A DNA stretch of 64,000 bases from JAJKJG01 sp036556825 (GTDB lineage: Bacteria > Pseudomonadota > Alphaproteobacteria > Rhizobiales > Beijerinckiaceae): positions 1 through 64,000 of the forward strand of contig DATBIR010000195.1 in assembly GCA_036556825.1 (NCBI GenBank), given 5' to 3'. Position numbers and translations under genes: made by a program. The notes under the pieces are model-generated. The model was given only the letters and a program-made list of their open reading frames with translations, was not told the DNA's origin and made no database searches. Positions 51,124 to 60,129 of the stretch are shown here, one piece after another. How positions within the stretch are numbered: position 1 is the first letter of the stretch; every line of letters starts with the position of its first letter.

Positions 51124-51723
51124 ATGTCGTTCACCCTCCCCGACCTTCCTTACCCGTATGACGCCCTCCAGCCCTACATGTCTCGGGAAACCCTGGAATA
51201 TCACCACGACAAGCACCACGCCGCCTATGTCAACACCGGCAACAACCTGCTGAAAGGCACGGAACTGGAGGGCAAGAGCGTCGACGAAGTCGTGCGTGCC
51301 TCCTACGGCAAGAACCAGGCGCTCTTCAACAATGCCGGCCAGCATTACAATCACATCCATTTCTGGCAGTGGATGAAGCCCAATGGCGGCGGCAAGATCC
51401 CCGGAGCGCTGGAGAAAAAAATCGTCGAGGACCTCGGCTCCGTCGACAAGATGAAAGAGGATTTCATCCAGGCCGGCGTCACGCAGTTCGGGTCCGGCTG
51501 GTGCTGGCTGGCCGTGAAGGACGGCAAAATCGCTGTCATGAAGACGCCGAACGGCGAAAATCCGCTCGTCCACGGCGCCAAGCCGATCCTCGGCTGTGAC
51601 GTCTGGGAGCATTCCTATTACATCGACTACCGCAACCGCCGGCCGGACTACCTCAAGGCGTTCATGGAGAACCTTGTCAACTGGGAGCACGTGGAGAAGA
51701 TGCTCACGGAAGCGACCCGCTGA
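51124..51723 (+). CDS. sodB: Fe/Mn superoxide dismutase
   Basis: This enzyme dismutates superoxide to oxygen and peroxide. The 199-residue protein starts at the ATG 51124 with a perfect AAGGAG at 8 bases. Metal ligands are His27, His77 (in HYNHIHFW), Asp159 and His163 (CDVWEHSYYIDY). The family segments PYPYDALQPYMS and GSGWCWLAV are present. Distinguishing Fe from Mn preference from sequence is not reliable, but the Rhizobiales enzymes of this type are usually annotated as Fe or cambialistic. It shares a terminator with the convergent deacetylase gene. Confidence 0.96.
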   Translation: MSFTLPDLPYPYDALQPYMSRETLEYHHDKHHAAYVNTGNNLLKGTELEGKSVDEVVRASYGKNQALFNNAGQHYNHIHFWQWMKPNGGGKIPGALEKKIVEDLGSVDKMKEDFIQAGVTQFGSGWCWLAVKDGKIAVMKTPNGENPLVHGAKPILGCDVWEHSYYIDYRNRRPDYLKAFMENLVNWEHVEKMLTEATR

Positions 51724-51745
51724 CGGAAGCGGCAGCGACATGTCG

Positions 51746-51769
51746 AACGGGGCCTTCGGGCCCCGTTTC
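51746..51769. terminator. Shared terminator between sodB and the convergent deacetylase gene
   Basis: Hairpin arms AACGGGGCC and GGCCCCGTT around a TTCG-type loop. The plus side is followed by a short TTTCGTT; the reverse strand lacks a long U-tract. Confidence 0.75.
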
Positions 51770-51781
51770 GTTGAGTAGGGT

Positions 51782-52627
51782 TTAACAAGGCCTCGCAACG
51801 AGGCTCACGCCGCTTGCCCGGACAAGGTCGAGGAACTGTCCGGAAGACAGAAAGGCATATTCCCGCTCCCGTGGTTCCAGGACGGGATCGAGTTCGCGCA
51901 GTTCCGCATCGACGCGGCCGGGATGGCACATGACCACGGGCTGCGGACCCAACTGCGTCAGAAACCCCGCGAAATCGGTGGCCAAATCCCGTCCCGTGTC
52001 GAACGGGCTGAAGCCGGAAAAGCCCTGGTTGACCGAAAAACCGGCCCGGCCCGCCGATCGGGCAAAGCCGGCGGCCATGGCCTTGACCGTAAGCGCCTTT
52101 GTCGCAGCAACCCCTCGTGAAAGAATTGCGGTGCTGCGGTCGGACGGATCGCGAAGCCAGACACGGCCGCCGAGCCCGCGGTCCTGGAGGGTCGCGAGCA
52201 GCTGGCGCCGGATGCCAGGCAGCACATGCACGTGCTGGTGACCGTCGACGAAGTCGGGCGGGCGCCCCAGGGCCGCCTCGAAGGCGGAGAGCTGGCGCTC
52301 GATCTCGGCGCGGATTTCCTGAAGTTGAAGCCTGCCCAGGAGAGCGCCACGCAGCAACGGCGCGAGGCCCATGAAGCTGCCCTGCGGGGCGTGCTCCGGC
52401 ATTGCGCCGAGAGGGCCCCCCGCGGTCAGGTTCAGGTGGAGCCCGATGCCGATGTCGCCGCAGGCCGCCAGCTCTGACGCGAGGCGCGGCCACCATGGCC
52501 GGCTGGTCATGGCGCTCGTGGCGGAGATGCGGCCCGCCCGGGCGAGGTCGAGGATGGCGCGGCTTACGCCCTCGGTGAGGCCGAAATCATCGGCGCAGAG
52601 AACGACGCGACGTGTTGACGACAGCAA
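51782..52627 (-). CDS. ChbG/HpnK (YdjC) family carbohydrate deacetylase
   Basis: This 281-residue deacetylase-like protein is read from a TTG (52627) with GAGGAT upstream. Metal-site motifs are LCADDFGLTEGV near the N-terminus, GIGLHLNLT, VDGHQHVHVLPG, and VVMCHPGRVD in the last third. The family removes acetyl groups from chito-oligosaccharides or hopanoid precursors. Divergent transcription from a glycosyltransferase gene suggests a glycolipid or envelope substrate (inference). Confidence 0.9.
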   Translation of the reverse strand: MLSSTRRVVLCADDFGLTEGVSRAILDLARAGRISATSAMTSRPWWPRLASELAACGDIGIGLHLNLTAGGPLGAMPEHAPQGSFMGLAPLLRGALLGRLQLQEIRAEIERQLSAFEAALGRPPDFVDGHQHVHVLPGIRRQLLATLQDRGLGGRVWLRDPSDRSTAILSRGVAATKALTVKAMAAGFARSAGRAGFSVNQGFSGFSPFDTGRDLATDFAGFLTQLGPQPVVMCHPGRVDAELRELDPVLEPREREYAFLSSGQFLDLVRASGVSLVARPC

Positions 52628-52804
52628 GGCGATCCTCTTGACCAGAACGGCAGCCTAGCCCTCTTGGGCGCCGGGGAAAACTCAGCCCCGGAAGCATGAA
52701 CCAGCGAAACGACGACCGCTTCGCCTAACATAATGCCCTAGAAGAGAATTTGGAGCGGGACGGGATTCGACCTGAAGCCATGCCGCTGATGCCGGAGAAA
52801 GCAC

Positions 52805-53797
52805 GTGACAGCACGGGATATCGAACTGAGCGTCATCATTCCGGTCTTCAACGAGGGACCGAATATTGGCCCGTTATGCGATCGCGTGGTTCCTGTTCTG
52901 GAGCGCGCCGCGCCGTCCTGGGAGATCGTGTTCGTCGACGACGGCAGCGAAGACGAGACGCTGGCCGCGATCAGGGCGCGCAATGCCCTCGAGCCTCGCA
53001 TTGGCGCGGTGTCGTTCAGCCGGAACTTCGGCAAGGAGATCGCGATCGCTGCCGGGCTGGACCATGCGCGCGGCCGGGCCGTGGTGATCATGGATGCCGA
53101 CCTGCAGCATCCGCCGGAGATGATCGAGACTTTCGTGCAGCGGTGGCGCGAAGGCTACATGATGGTCTATGGCCAACGCACCGACCGCGAAGGCGAAGGC
53201 CCGATCAAACGCAGCCTCACACACCTGTTCTACCGCCTGTTCGCCCGCTTCGGCGAGACGCCGCTGCCGGAAGGCGCCGGCGACTTCCGCCTGATCGATC
53301 GCAAGGGCGTCGAGGTCCTGCGCATGCTCGGCGAGCGCGCGCGCTTTTCCAAAGGCCTTTACGCCTGGATCGGCTTCAAGGCGACCGGCGTTCCCTTCGA
53401 GGTGGCGGAGCGCCGCTACGGCACGACGAAATGGAGCTTCCGCAAGCTCTTCCGCTTCGCCTTTGACGGCATCACCGCTTTCTCGACGGTACCGCTGCGG
53501 GTGTGGACCTATATCGGTGGCCTGGTCTCGTGTTGCGCAATCGCCACCGCCCTGTTCTTCATCGTGCGCACGCTGCTGTTCGGCACGGACTTGCCCGGCT
53601 TTCCTTCCCTGATCGTATCGGTGATGTTCTTCTCCGGCATTCAGCTCATGTCGCTCGGCATCATCGGTGAATATATCGGGCGCATCTTCGCCGAGGTGAA
53701 GCGGCGGCCGCTTTACGTTGTCGGGGACCGCGTCGGCGGGCCCGCCGACGCAAGCCAGGCGCTGATCCGCGACGACCGCAATCCGCCGCGGGCCTGA
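52805..53797 (+). CDS. Family 2 glycosyltransferase, polyprenyl-phosphate type (GtrB/ArnC-like)
   Basis: This 330-residue protein starts at a GTG 52805 after GGAGAAA. The GT-A domain shows SVIIPVFNEGPNI, VFVDDGSEDET, and MDADLQHPPE with the metal/nucleotide Asp residues. SFSRNFGKE is typical of the dolichol-phosphate mannosyltransferase-like subgroup. Two C-terminal membrane helices lie at about 232-253 and 265-290. It transfers a sugar to undecaprenyl phosphate for later flipping. murJ starts 3 bases after its stop. Confidence 0.9.
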   Translation: MTARDIELSVIIPVFNEGPNIGPLCDRVVPVLERAAPSWEIVFVDDGSEDETLAAIRARNALEPRIGAVSFSRNFGKEIAIAAGLDHARGRAVVIMDADLQHPPEMIETFVQRWREGYMMVYGQRTDREGEGPIKRSLTHLFYRLFARFGETPLPEGAGDFRLIDRKGVEVLRMLGERARFSKGLYAWIGFKATGVPFEVAERRYGTTKWSFRKLFRFAFDGITAFSTVPLRVWTYIGGLVSCCAIATALFFIVRTLLFGTDLPGFPSLIVSVMFFSGIQLMSLGIIGEYIGRIFAEVKRRPLYVVGDRVGGPADASQALIRDDRNPPRA

Positions 53798-53800
53798 CGC

Positions 53801-55327
53801 ATGTTCAAGCACATCCTGTCGGTCGGCGGCTGGACATTGCTGTCGCGCGTCACGGGCTTCCTGCGCGACGTGGTGATGGCCGCCGTGATGGGCGCCGGCC
53901 CGATTGCCGACGCGTTCGTGGTCGCCCTGCGGCTGCCCAACCACTTTCGCTCGATCTTCGGCGAAGGCGCATTCAACGCGGCATTCGTGCCCACCTATGC
54001 GCGCGTCCACGAGACGAAGGGCTTCGATTCGGCGCGCGTGTTTGCCGACCGCATCTTCACGCTGAGCCTGATTGTCCAGGTCGTACTTCTGGTGCTCGCG
54101 CTCGCGGCAACCCCCTGGGTCGTGCGCGCCCTGGCGCCCGGCTTCGCCGAGGATCCGGCAAAGTTCGCGCTGACCGTCACGCTGACGCGAATAACGTTTC
54201 CCTATCTGCTGTTCGTTACGCTGGTCACCGTTCTGTCCGGCGTGCTCAACGCCCATGGCCGCTTTGCTGCGGCCGCCGCCGCGCCCGTGCTTCTCAACGT
54301 GTCGATGGTCGCCGCGCTGGCGGTGAGCTTCCTGTTTCCGAGCGCCGGCCATGCGGCGGCCTGGGGTGTTGCGGTTGCCGGGATTCTCGAACTCGTCCTC
54401 GTTTGGGTGGCGGCGCGGCGCGCCGGTGCGGCCCCCGCCTTCAGGCGGCCGGGCCTCGACGCCGACTCGCGGGCCTTCTTCCGGACGTTCTGGCCGGCCG
54501 TGCTCGGCTCCAGCGTTTTCCAGATCGCCGTCCTGGCGGACACCATCATTGCCTCCACCCTGGGAACCGGCGCCCCATCGTCGCTCTATTATGCCGACCG
54601 GCTCTACCAGCTGCCCGTCGGCGTGATCGGCATCGCCGCCGGAACCGTGCTGCTGCCGGAGATGACCCGCCGCATCGCCGCGGGAGACGTCGCCGGCGCG
54701 CACGGCGCCCAGAACCGGGCGGTCGGGTTCACGCTCGCGCTCGCCGCTCCGTTCACCGTCGCGTTCCTGACCCTCCCCGAATTGATCATGTCAGCGTTGT
54801 TCGGCCGAGGCGCGTTCGACGCGGCGGCGGCGCAACGGGCGGGGGCCGTGCTCGCCGCCTACGCGGTCGGCCTGCCGGCCGTGGTCCTGATCCGCTCGGC
54901 CGTGGCGAGCTTCCACGCCCGCGCCGACACCATGACGCCGGTGATTGCCGCCCTCGTGGCCGTGGCCATCAACGTGCTCCTGAAGATCGCCCTGATGGCC
55001 CCCCTCGGCATCGTCGGGCTGGCGCTCGCGACGGCCGTCGGAGCCTGGGTCAATGTCCTGCTGCTTTTCGGGCTCGCATATCGCCGCGACTGGACCGCGC
55101 CGAGCGGCACGCTTGCCAAGGCCGCCGTGGCCATCGCCGCAGCGGGCGTGGTCCTCACCCTGTTCGTGATCATCGGCAGGCCGGCTCTGGCGCGATTGGT
55201 GGCCGGCGTGGCGGTCTGGCGCGACGAGACGCTGCTCGCGAGTCTCGGGGTCGGCGGCGCCATCGTCTACGCCGTCGCGTTGCTGGTCGGCCTCAGGGCG
55301 CTGGGACTGCGCCTCGCGCGAAGTTGA
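53801..55327 (+). CDS. murJ: Lipid II flippase MurJ
   Basis: This is the essential integral membrane flippase for peptidoglycan precursors. The 508-residue protein has about 14 helices. Family landmarks are TLLSRVTGFLRDVVMA at the N-terminus, ADAFVVALRLPNHFRSIFGEGAFNAAFVP, and YYADRLYQLPVGVIGIAAGTVLLPEM. It follows the glycosyltransferase gene by 3 bases, an operon linking lipid-linked sugar synthesis and flipping. A large inverted repeat follows the gene. Confidence 0.95.
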   Translation: MFKHILSVGGWTLLSRVTGFLRDVVMAAVMGAGPIADAFVVALRLPNHFRSIFGEGAFNAAFVPTYARVHETKGFDSARVFADRIFTLSLIVQVVLLVLALAATPWVVRALAPGFAEDPAKFALTVTLTRITFPYLLFVTLVTVLSGVLNAHGRFAAAAAAPVLLNVSMVAALAVSFLFPSAGHAAAWGVAVAGILELVLVWVAARRAGAAPAFRRPGLDADSRAFFRTFWPAVLGSSVFQIAVLADTIIASTLGTGAPSSLYYADRLYQLPVGVIGIAAGTVLLPEMTRRIAAGDVAGAHGAQNRAVGFTLALAAPFTVAFLTLPELIMSALFGRGAFDAAAAQRAGAVLAAYAVGLPAVVLIRSAVASFHARADTMTPVIAALVAVAINVLLKIALMAPLGIVGLALATAVGAWVNVLLLFGLAYRRDWTAPSGTLAKAAVAIAAAGVVLTLFVIIGRPALARLVAGVAVWRDETLLASLGVGGAIVYAVALLVGLRALGLRLARS

Positions 55328-55399
55328 GGCACGTTGGGTCGACGGGTCCTGTTCGGCGAGTGGGGAAAGTCCTGAGACAAAGGCAGGCCGAGGCCGCTC

Positions 55400-55500
55400 G
55401 AGCGGGATCAATTCGAGGTGAATTGATCCCGCTCCGATTGTCTTTCAGCTGCATGATTATGGCCGGCGAGGTGGTCGCACGTCGCCAAATCATGCTCTGG
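55400..55500. repeat. Dispersed palindromic repeat, copy 5, with a perfect 15-base-arm hairpin
   Basis: Module A is a perfect palindrome: GAGCGGGATCAATTC (55400-55414), loop GAGGT, GAATTGATCCCGCTC (55420-55434). Degenerate module B follows (CCGGCGAGGTGGTCGC, CGTCGCC, AAATCATGCTCT). It lies between murJ and a convergent small gene and could double as a terminator, though it has no U-tract. Confidence 0.7.
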
Positions 55501-55504
55501 CGCC

Positions 55505-55879
55505 TCACCGGTTGGCCGGGCGCGCGCCCCTGGACGCTGCCGATGAGATGCTGCCGGTCTCGGTCACGTCATGCTGCCAGACGGCAACCAGCGTATCGTC
55601 GGGATCGGACCCGGGCGGCATCACGCCCGTCGGGCCATTCACGCCGAAAGTGCCCATCCAGGCCACCGTCCGCATCGGCGCGTCGGGATCAGCCAGGACG
55701 GCAAGGCCGCTGAAGTCGAAAACGGCTTTCTGCGGCTCGCACAGATTCTGCGCATCCGGCGCCGCCGCGACCTGACACCCTGGAGCAAGTATGGTGGTGG
55801 GAAATTCCTGTGCCCATGCCGCCGTTCCGGTTGCGAGACCTAACGCGACGACGATGGAACATAACTGACCACGGATCAT
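55505..55879 (-). CDS. Secreted protein, unknown function
   Basis: This 124-residue protein starts at the ATG 55879. A signal peptide ends AAWAQ (about residue 23). The mature part has two cysteines (in GCQVA and LCEPQ) and a beta-rich core (AVFDFSGLAVLADPDAPMRTVAWMG). The C-terminal 40 residues carry Asp and Ser runs. No family recognised. A GAGGCAG site precedes the start. Confidence 0.65.
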   Translation of the reverse strand: MIRGQLCSIVVALGLATGTAAWAQEFPTTILAPGCQVAAAPDAQNLCEPQKAVFDFSGLAVLADPDAPMRTVAWMGTFGVNGPTGVMPPGSDPDDTLVAVWQHDVTETGSISSAASRGARPANR

Positions 55880-56148
55880 CTTTCTGCCTCCCTGCACACG
55901 CTGAAGTCTGCAAAATCAACCCGCCTGCGGGAGTGAAGTTCCTCTCGGGGTGCGGACTGCCCCTCGGCGCCCGGCGAGATGGCGCCACGCAAGGCCCGCG
56001 CCTCCCGCCGCCCATGAAACACCCTGGAAACAATTGGCGACATCCTCGGGAAACGCGGCAATCCTAACATTGCCTCGACTCGCAACGTTTCCAGGGCGGC
56101 CGCCGGCCGATTTGGCCCAACCTGGCAAGGTAGGTTTGGGGAACGAAC

Positions 56149-56406
56149 ATGACCAATGGTGAGAACCTGCAATGGCGCCCGATCTCGACGGCGCCGCGCG
56201 ATCAGGACGTCCTCATCTATTCCCTTCGTTGGGGAGCCATGATCGCAACCTTCGATACCGCGCGCGAGGCCTGGGTCCCGCACATGCGCAAGCCAGAACA
56301 ACTGAACGGCAACGACGCCGCGCTGCTGACGCATTGGATGCCGATGCCGGGCGTCCCCAACGCGTTGACGGGATCTCGCCTGATCTGGCGCAGCCTCGCC
56401 GCCTGA
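56149..56406 (+). CDS. Small DUF551-like protein
   Basis: This 85-residue protein has the pattern WRPISTAPRDQDVLIYS, WGAMIATFD and THWMPMP that recalls DUF551, a small family common in phages and alphaproteobacteria. The ATG 56149 is preceded by GGGGAACG. It stands alone, convergent with the NTF2-like gene. Function is unknown. Confidence 0.7.
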   Translation: MTNGENLQWRPISTAPRDQDVLIYSLRWGAMIATFDTAREAWVPHMRKPEQLNGNDAALLTHWMPMPGVPNALTGSRLIWRSLAA

Positions 56407-56413
56407 ACGGCTG

Positions 56414-56893
56414 CTAACGCCCGCCCCTTGCCAACCGGCTTGCCTGGCTCGCGGCGACTTGCCAGGCATCGCCCTGCTTCACGTAGACGGTCAGCCAGCG
56501 GAACGGCACGTTCCGGCGCACCTGCGGATCGCGAATCAGGCTGACCCCCGTCGCGATCGCGGTCGCCGGCCCGAACAGACGCACGTCCACGCTCTCTTCC
56601 GGAGCGACCTCGATGGTCGACTCGCCGGACAGGAGCAGACTGATGCGATCCCCTTTCACCTCGACGCGGCCGGAATCGCGAAGATGCACGAAATCGTCCG
56701 AATAGAGCGCCTCCAGCGCGGAGCGGTTCTTGCCCGCCACGGCGTTGCGGATCTTGTCGCGCACTGCCAGGACGTCTTGCGTCGCTCCTGATTCGGCGCT
56801 GCTGCGCGCCACGCGCGTCGATTGCGCGGCCACGCCCGATGACGCGACCGCAAGCACAAACAGTGCCATGGCGCTACGACGAAGATGCCCCAT
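56414..56893 (-). CDS. Secreted NTF2-like (DUF4440) protein
   Basis: This 159-residue protein is read from the ATG 56893, with GGGGGGAGAG upstream. A signal peptide is followed by an NTF2-like fold (AVRDKIRNAVAGKNRSALEALYSDDFVHL; FRWLTVYVKQGDAWQVAAS). Such proteins are often non-catalytic binding domains or small enzymes in the periplasm; no catalytic residues are evident. It is separated from the M20 gene by about 100 bases on the same strand. Confidence 0.75.
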   Translation of the reverse strand: MGHLRRSAMALFVLAVASSGVAAQSTRVARSSAESGATQDVLAVRDKIRNAVAGKNRSALEALYSDDFVHLRDSGRVEVKGDRISLLLSGESTIEVAPEESVDVRLFGPATAIATGVSLIRDPQVRRNVPFRWLTVYVKQGDAWQVAASQASRLARGGR

Positions 56894-56998
56894 TGCTCTC
56901 CCCCCCCCAGAACATGACCCGTCGACATCGCCCTGCGCGGACTGAATCATGCGATAACGTTCTTGGATCGGAACCGCCCCAGCCGATGCGATCCCTGT

Positions 56999-58384
56999 CT
57001 ATGATGCCAGCGCCGCAAGGATGCGCGCCCAGCTGCGCGCCCCTTTGTGAAAGCTCTGGAGTTCGTATTTCTCGTTTGGCGAATGCACCCGATCGTCGTC
57101 GAGGCCAAAGCCGACGAGCAGCGTGTCGACCCCGAGGGTGCGCTTGAAATCGCCGACGATCGGGATCGAGCCGCCGGAACCGATGGTCACCGGCTGGCGT
57201 CCCCATTCGTCCTGCAGCGCGGCCTTCGCCTTGGCGAGCGCCGGCATATCGTAAGGCAAGGCCAGCGCGCGCGAGCCCTTGTGCTTGACGAATTCGACCG
57301 AGCAGTCGTCGGGAATGCGCGCGCGCACGAAGCGCTTGAATGCCTCGCTCACCTTCTGCGGATCCTGGTCGCCGACGAGCCGGAACGAGATCTTGGCGCT
57401 GGCCTCCGCGGCGATCACGGTCTTGGCTCCGACGCCCGTGTAGCCGCCGACGATGCCGTTGACATCGCAGGTCGGGCGCGACTGGATCTGCTCGATCAGC
57501 ATGCGGTCCTTCTCGCCGGCGGGTATCCTGAGGGCGACCTGCCCGAGGAAATCCTCGGCCGTGAGATTGAGCCGCTTCCATTGCTCCAGCTGCTCGCGTG
57601 GCGTCTCCGGCACGCCGTCATAGAAGCCGGGCAGCGTCACGCGCCCGCTCTCGTCGTGCAGATCCGCAATGATCCTGGCAAGCACATGAACGGGATTTCG
57701 GGCGGCACCGCCGAACAGCCCCGAATGCAGATCGCGATCGGCGCAGCGGACGATCACCTCCTCGTAGACGAGACCGCGCAACGAGGTGGTGATCGCGGGG
57801 GTGTTCCTGTCCCACATGCCGGTGTCGCAGACGAGCACGACGTCGGCCTTGAGCTCGTCCCGGTTCGCCTCGACGAATTCCGGCAAAAACTTCGAGCCGT
57901 CCTCCTCGGCGCCCTCGATCAGGATGGTGACGCTTACCGGAAGCTCGCCGGTCATCGCTTTCCACGCCCGGCACGCCTCAATGAAGGTCATGACCTGACC
58001 CTTGTCATCGCAGGCTCCGCGCGCCGTGATCACCTTGCGCCCGTCGGGCAATGTTGCGAGCCGCGGCTCGAAGGGCGGCGTCTGCCACTGGTCGAGCGGG
58101 TCCACCGGCTGCACGTCGTAATGCCCGTAGAAAAGCACGTGTGGGGCGCCGGAACTTTTCGGCTGATGAGCGACCACCACAGGGTGACCGGGTGTCTCGC
58201 GTATCGAGGCGTCGAAGCCGAGCGCCTTGAGATGCTCACTGAGCCAGCCCGCCGCCTGACGGCAATGACCAGCATAGGCGGGATCGGTCGAGATCGACGC
58301 AATCTTCAGCCAGGCAAACAGGCGTCCGAGCGCATTGTCGAGGTCGGCGTCTATGTCGTTGAGCACTTCATTCAGGTGGGACAT
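56999..58384 (-). CDS. M20-family dipeptidase (ArgE/DapE/ACY1 type)
   Basis: This is a 461-residue zinc hydrolase. Metal and catalytic motifs are FYGHYDVQPVDPL (His/Asp), GACDDKGQ (bridging Asp), IEGAEEDGS (catalytic Glu and ligand), VVLVCDTGM, and a late His in DDRVHSPNEKYEL. The dimerisation domain lies in the middle. The group hydrolyses dipeptides and N-acyl amino acids. It starts 2 bases downstream of the HerA-like gene's stop, so the two are co-transcribed. Confidence 0.92.
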   Translation of the reverse strand: MSHLNEVLNDIDADLDNALGRLFAWLKIASISTDPAYAGHCRQAAGWLSEHLKALGFDASIRETPGHPVVVAHQPKSSGAPHVLFYGHYDVQPVDPLDQWQTPPFEPRLATLPDGRKVITARGACDDKGQVMTFIEACRAWKAMTGELPVSVTILIEGAEEDGSKFLPEFVEANRDELKADVVLVCDTGMWDRNTPAITTSLRGLVYEEVIVRCADRDLHSGLFGGAARNPVHVLARIIADLHDESGRVTLPGFYDGVPETPREQLEQWKRLNLTAEDFLGQVALRIPAGEKDRMLIEQIQSRPTCDVNGIVGGYTGVGAKTVIAAEASAKISFRLVGDQDPQKVSEAFKRFVRARIPDDCSVEFVKHKGSRALALPYDMPALAKAKAALQDEWGRQPVTIGSGGSIPIVGDFKRTLGVDTLLVGFGLDDDRVHSPNEKYELQSFHKGARSWARILAALAS

Positions 58385-58386
58385 GG

Positions 58387-59895
58387 CTAGCGGCCTTTGG
58401 TGATGCTGCCCAGAACGCCGCGCAGGATGGCACGGCCGATCTGCGTGCCGACGGTGCGGGCCACGGATGTCGCGGCCGAACGCACCACGACTTCCGTCAT
58501 GGTCATGCGCTGGCGGCCCTTGCCCTTGCCGCTCGCCTGGGCGCCCCCGAGAACGGATTCCAGCAATCCGCCGAGGCCGCCGGCGCTCGAGGCCTGCTCT
58601 GCGGGCTCCTTCGCCATCGCCTTGCGGCTGGCGAGCATCTCGTAGGCGCTCTCCGAATCGAGCGTCTCGTCGTATTTGCCCCTGACGGGGCTCGTCTTCA
58701 TGATGTCCTTGCGCTCGCCGTCGGCGAGCGGACCGACACGTCCGCCCGGCGGCGCGATCAGCGTGCGCTCGACAACGGACGGTGTGCCGCCGCCTTCCAG
58801 CGTCGAGACGAGCGCCTCGCCGACGCCGAGCTCGGTGATCGCCTTTTCGCTCGAGAATGCCGGATTCTGGCGGAACGTCCCGGCAGCCGCCTTGACGGCC
58901 TTCTGGTCGCGCGGCGTGAAGGCCCGCAACGCGTGCTGCACGCGATTGCCGAGCTGGGCCAGGACGGTCTCGGGCACGTCGAGCGGGTTCTGGGTGACGA
59001 AATAGACGCCCACGCCTTTTGACCGGATCAGCCGCACGACCTGCTCAACGGCTTCGAGCAGCGGGCGCGGCGCGTCGTTGAACAAAAGGTGCGCCTCGTC
59101 GAAAAAGAACACGAGCTTCGGCTTGGCGAGATCGCCGACCTCCGGCAGTTCCTCGAACAGCTCGGACAGCATCCACAGCAGGAACGAGGCGTAAAGGCGC
59201 GGACTGGCCATCAGCTTGTCGGCCGCGAACAGATTGATGATGCCGCGGCCATCGCGGTCAGTCTTGATGAAGTCACGGATGTCGAGCGCAGGCTCGCCGA
59301 AGAACTTGTCGGCGCCCTGGTTCTCGAGCATCAGCAGTCGGCGCTGGATGGCGCCGATCGATTCCTTGCCGACATTCCCGTATTTCGAATCGATTTCCTT
59401 CTCGTTCTCGACGCAATACACGAGCAGCGCGCGCAGATCCTTGAGGTCGAGCACCGGCAAGGAATTGTCGTCGGCGACGCGGAAGGCGATGTTGAGGATG
59501 CCCTCCTGCACGTCATTGAGTTCGAGCAGGCGGGCCAGGAGCAGCGGCCCCATCTCCGAGACCGTGGCGCGGGTCGGGTGACCTTGCTCGCCGAACAGGT
59601 CCCAGAACACGACCGGAAAGCGATCGGGCGTGTACTGGATGCCGATTTCCTTGGCCCGCTTGACGAAAGGCGCCTTGCCCTCGCCCGGCGCGGCGATGCC
59701 CGACAGATCGCCCTTGATGTCGGCGGCAAACACCGGCACGCCGGCATTGGAGAAGCCCTCGGCGAGAAGCTGCAGGGTGACCGTCTTGCCGGTGCCGGTC
59801 GCGCCGGTGACCAGGCCGTGGCGATTGGCGAGCGCAAGCGTGAGATATTCCGGCTTGGTGCTCTTACCGATCAGGATCTTGCCGTCCTCGTTCAT
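58387..59895 (-). CDS. HerA-like ATPase, DUF853 (YjgR) family
   Basis: This 502-residue P-loop ATPase starts at the ATG 59895 with GAGGGAAGGA upstream; a longer frame to 60117 crosses a repeat and is rejected. Walker A is GATGTGKT (residues 31-38); Walker B is in LVFFFDEAHLLF; the arginine-containing FVTQNPLDVPETVLAQLGNR region follows. The C-terminal 70 residues are Gly-rich and then basic. Members are related to HerA/FtsK ATPases; the physiological role is unclear. It is the first gene of a two-gene operon with the M20 peptidase. Confidence 0.92.
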   Translation of the reverse strand: MNEDGKILIGKSTKPEYLTLALANRHGLVTGATGTGKTVTLQLLAEGFSNAGVPVFAADIKGDLSGIAAPGEGKAPFVKRAKEIGIQYTPDRFPVVFWDLFGEQGHPTRATVSEMGPLLLARLLELNDVQEGILNIAFRVADDNSLPVLDLKDLRALLVYCVENEKEIDSKYGNVGKESIGAIQRRLLMLENQGADKFFGEPALDIRDFIKTDRDGRGIINLFAADKLMASPRLYASFLLWMLSELFEELPEVGDLAKPKLVFFFDEAHLLFNDAPRPLLEAVEQVVRLIRSKGVGVYFVTQNPLDVPETVLAQLGNRVQHALRAFTPRDQKAVKAAAGTFRQNPAFSSEKAITELGVGEALVSTLEGGGTPSVVERTLIAPPGGRVGPLADGERKDIMKTSPVRGKYDETLDSESAYEMLASRKAMAKEPAEQASSAGGLGGLLESVLGGAQASGKGKGRQRMTMTEVVVRSAATSVARTVGTQIGRAILRGVLGSITKGR

Positions 59896-59924
59896 GGTCC
59901 TTCCCTCGATCAGCGGTGAGTCAT

Positions 59925-60005
59925 AAGCATGATCCGGCGAAGTGGAAACCGCGTCGCCGCATATGATCATGTGACCGGGGAAACCTTGGAGCGGGAGCGC
60001 TTCCC
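59925..60005. repeat. Dispersed palindromic repeat, copy 6
   Basis: Module B comes first here (GCATGATCCGGCGAAGTGG, then CGTCGCCG and ATGATCATG) and module A second (GGAGCGGGAGCGCTTCC), the reverse of copies 1-5. It lies just upstream of the HerA-like gene. Confidence 0.6.
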
Positions 60006-60129
60006 CCAGAAGCCGGCCCCGTTCCGGCAGCCTTTTCCATCCTGTTCGTGCTTGCACTGCCGGCCAGGCCGCGTCCTTGATTTCGTCCGCCCAATTTCGG
60101 AAATGATGCAGTTGCACCAGGAGATCGAC

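Noticed and set aside
52874..54703. Open frame of 609 codons opposite the glycosyltransferase and murJ
   Set aside because: Same reason; both plus-strand genes are unmistakable, and the antisense product is a run of Glu/Arg/Gln/Gly with no fold.
58387..59895. HerA-like ATPase as the core of a defence system
   Set aside because: No nuclease, Sir2, or other effector gene is adjacent; the only partner is an M20 peptidase, and the protein matches the widespread DUF853 family.
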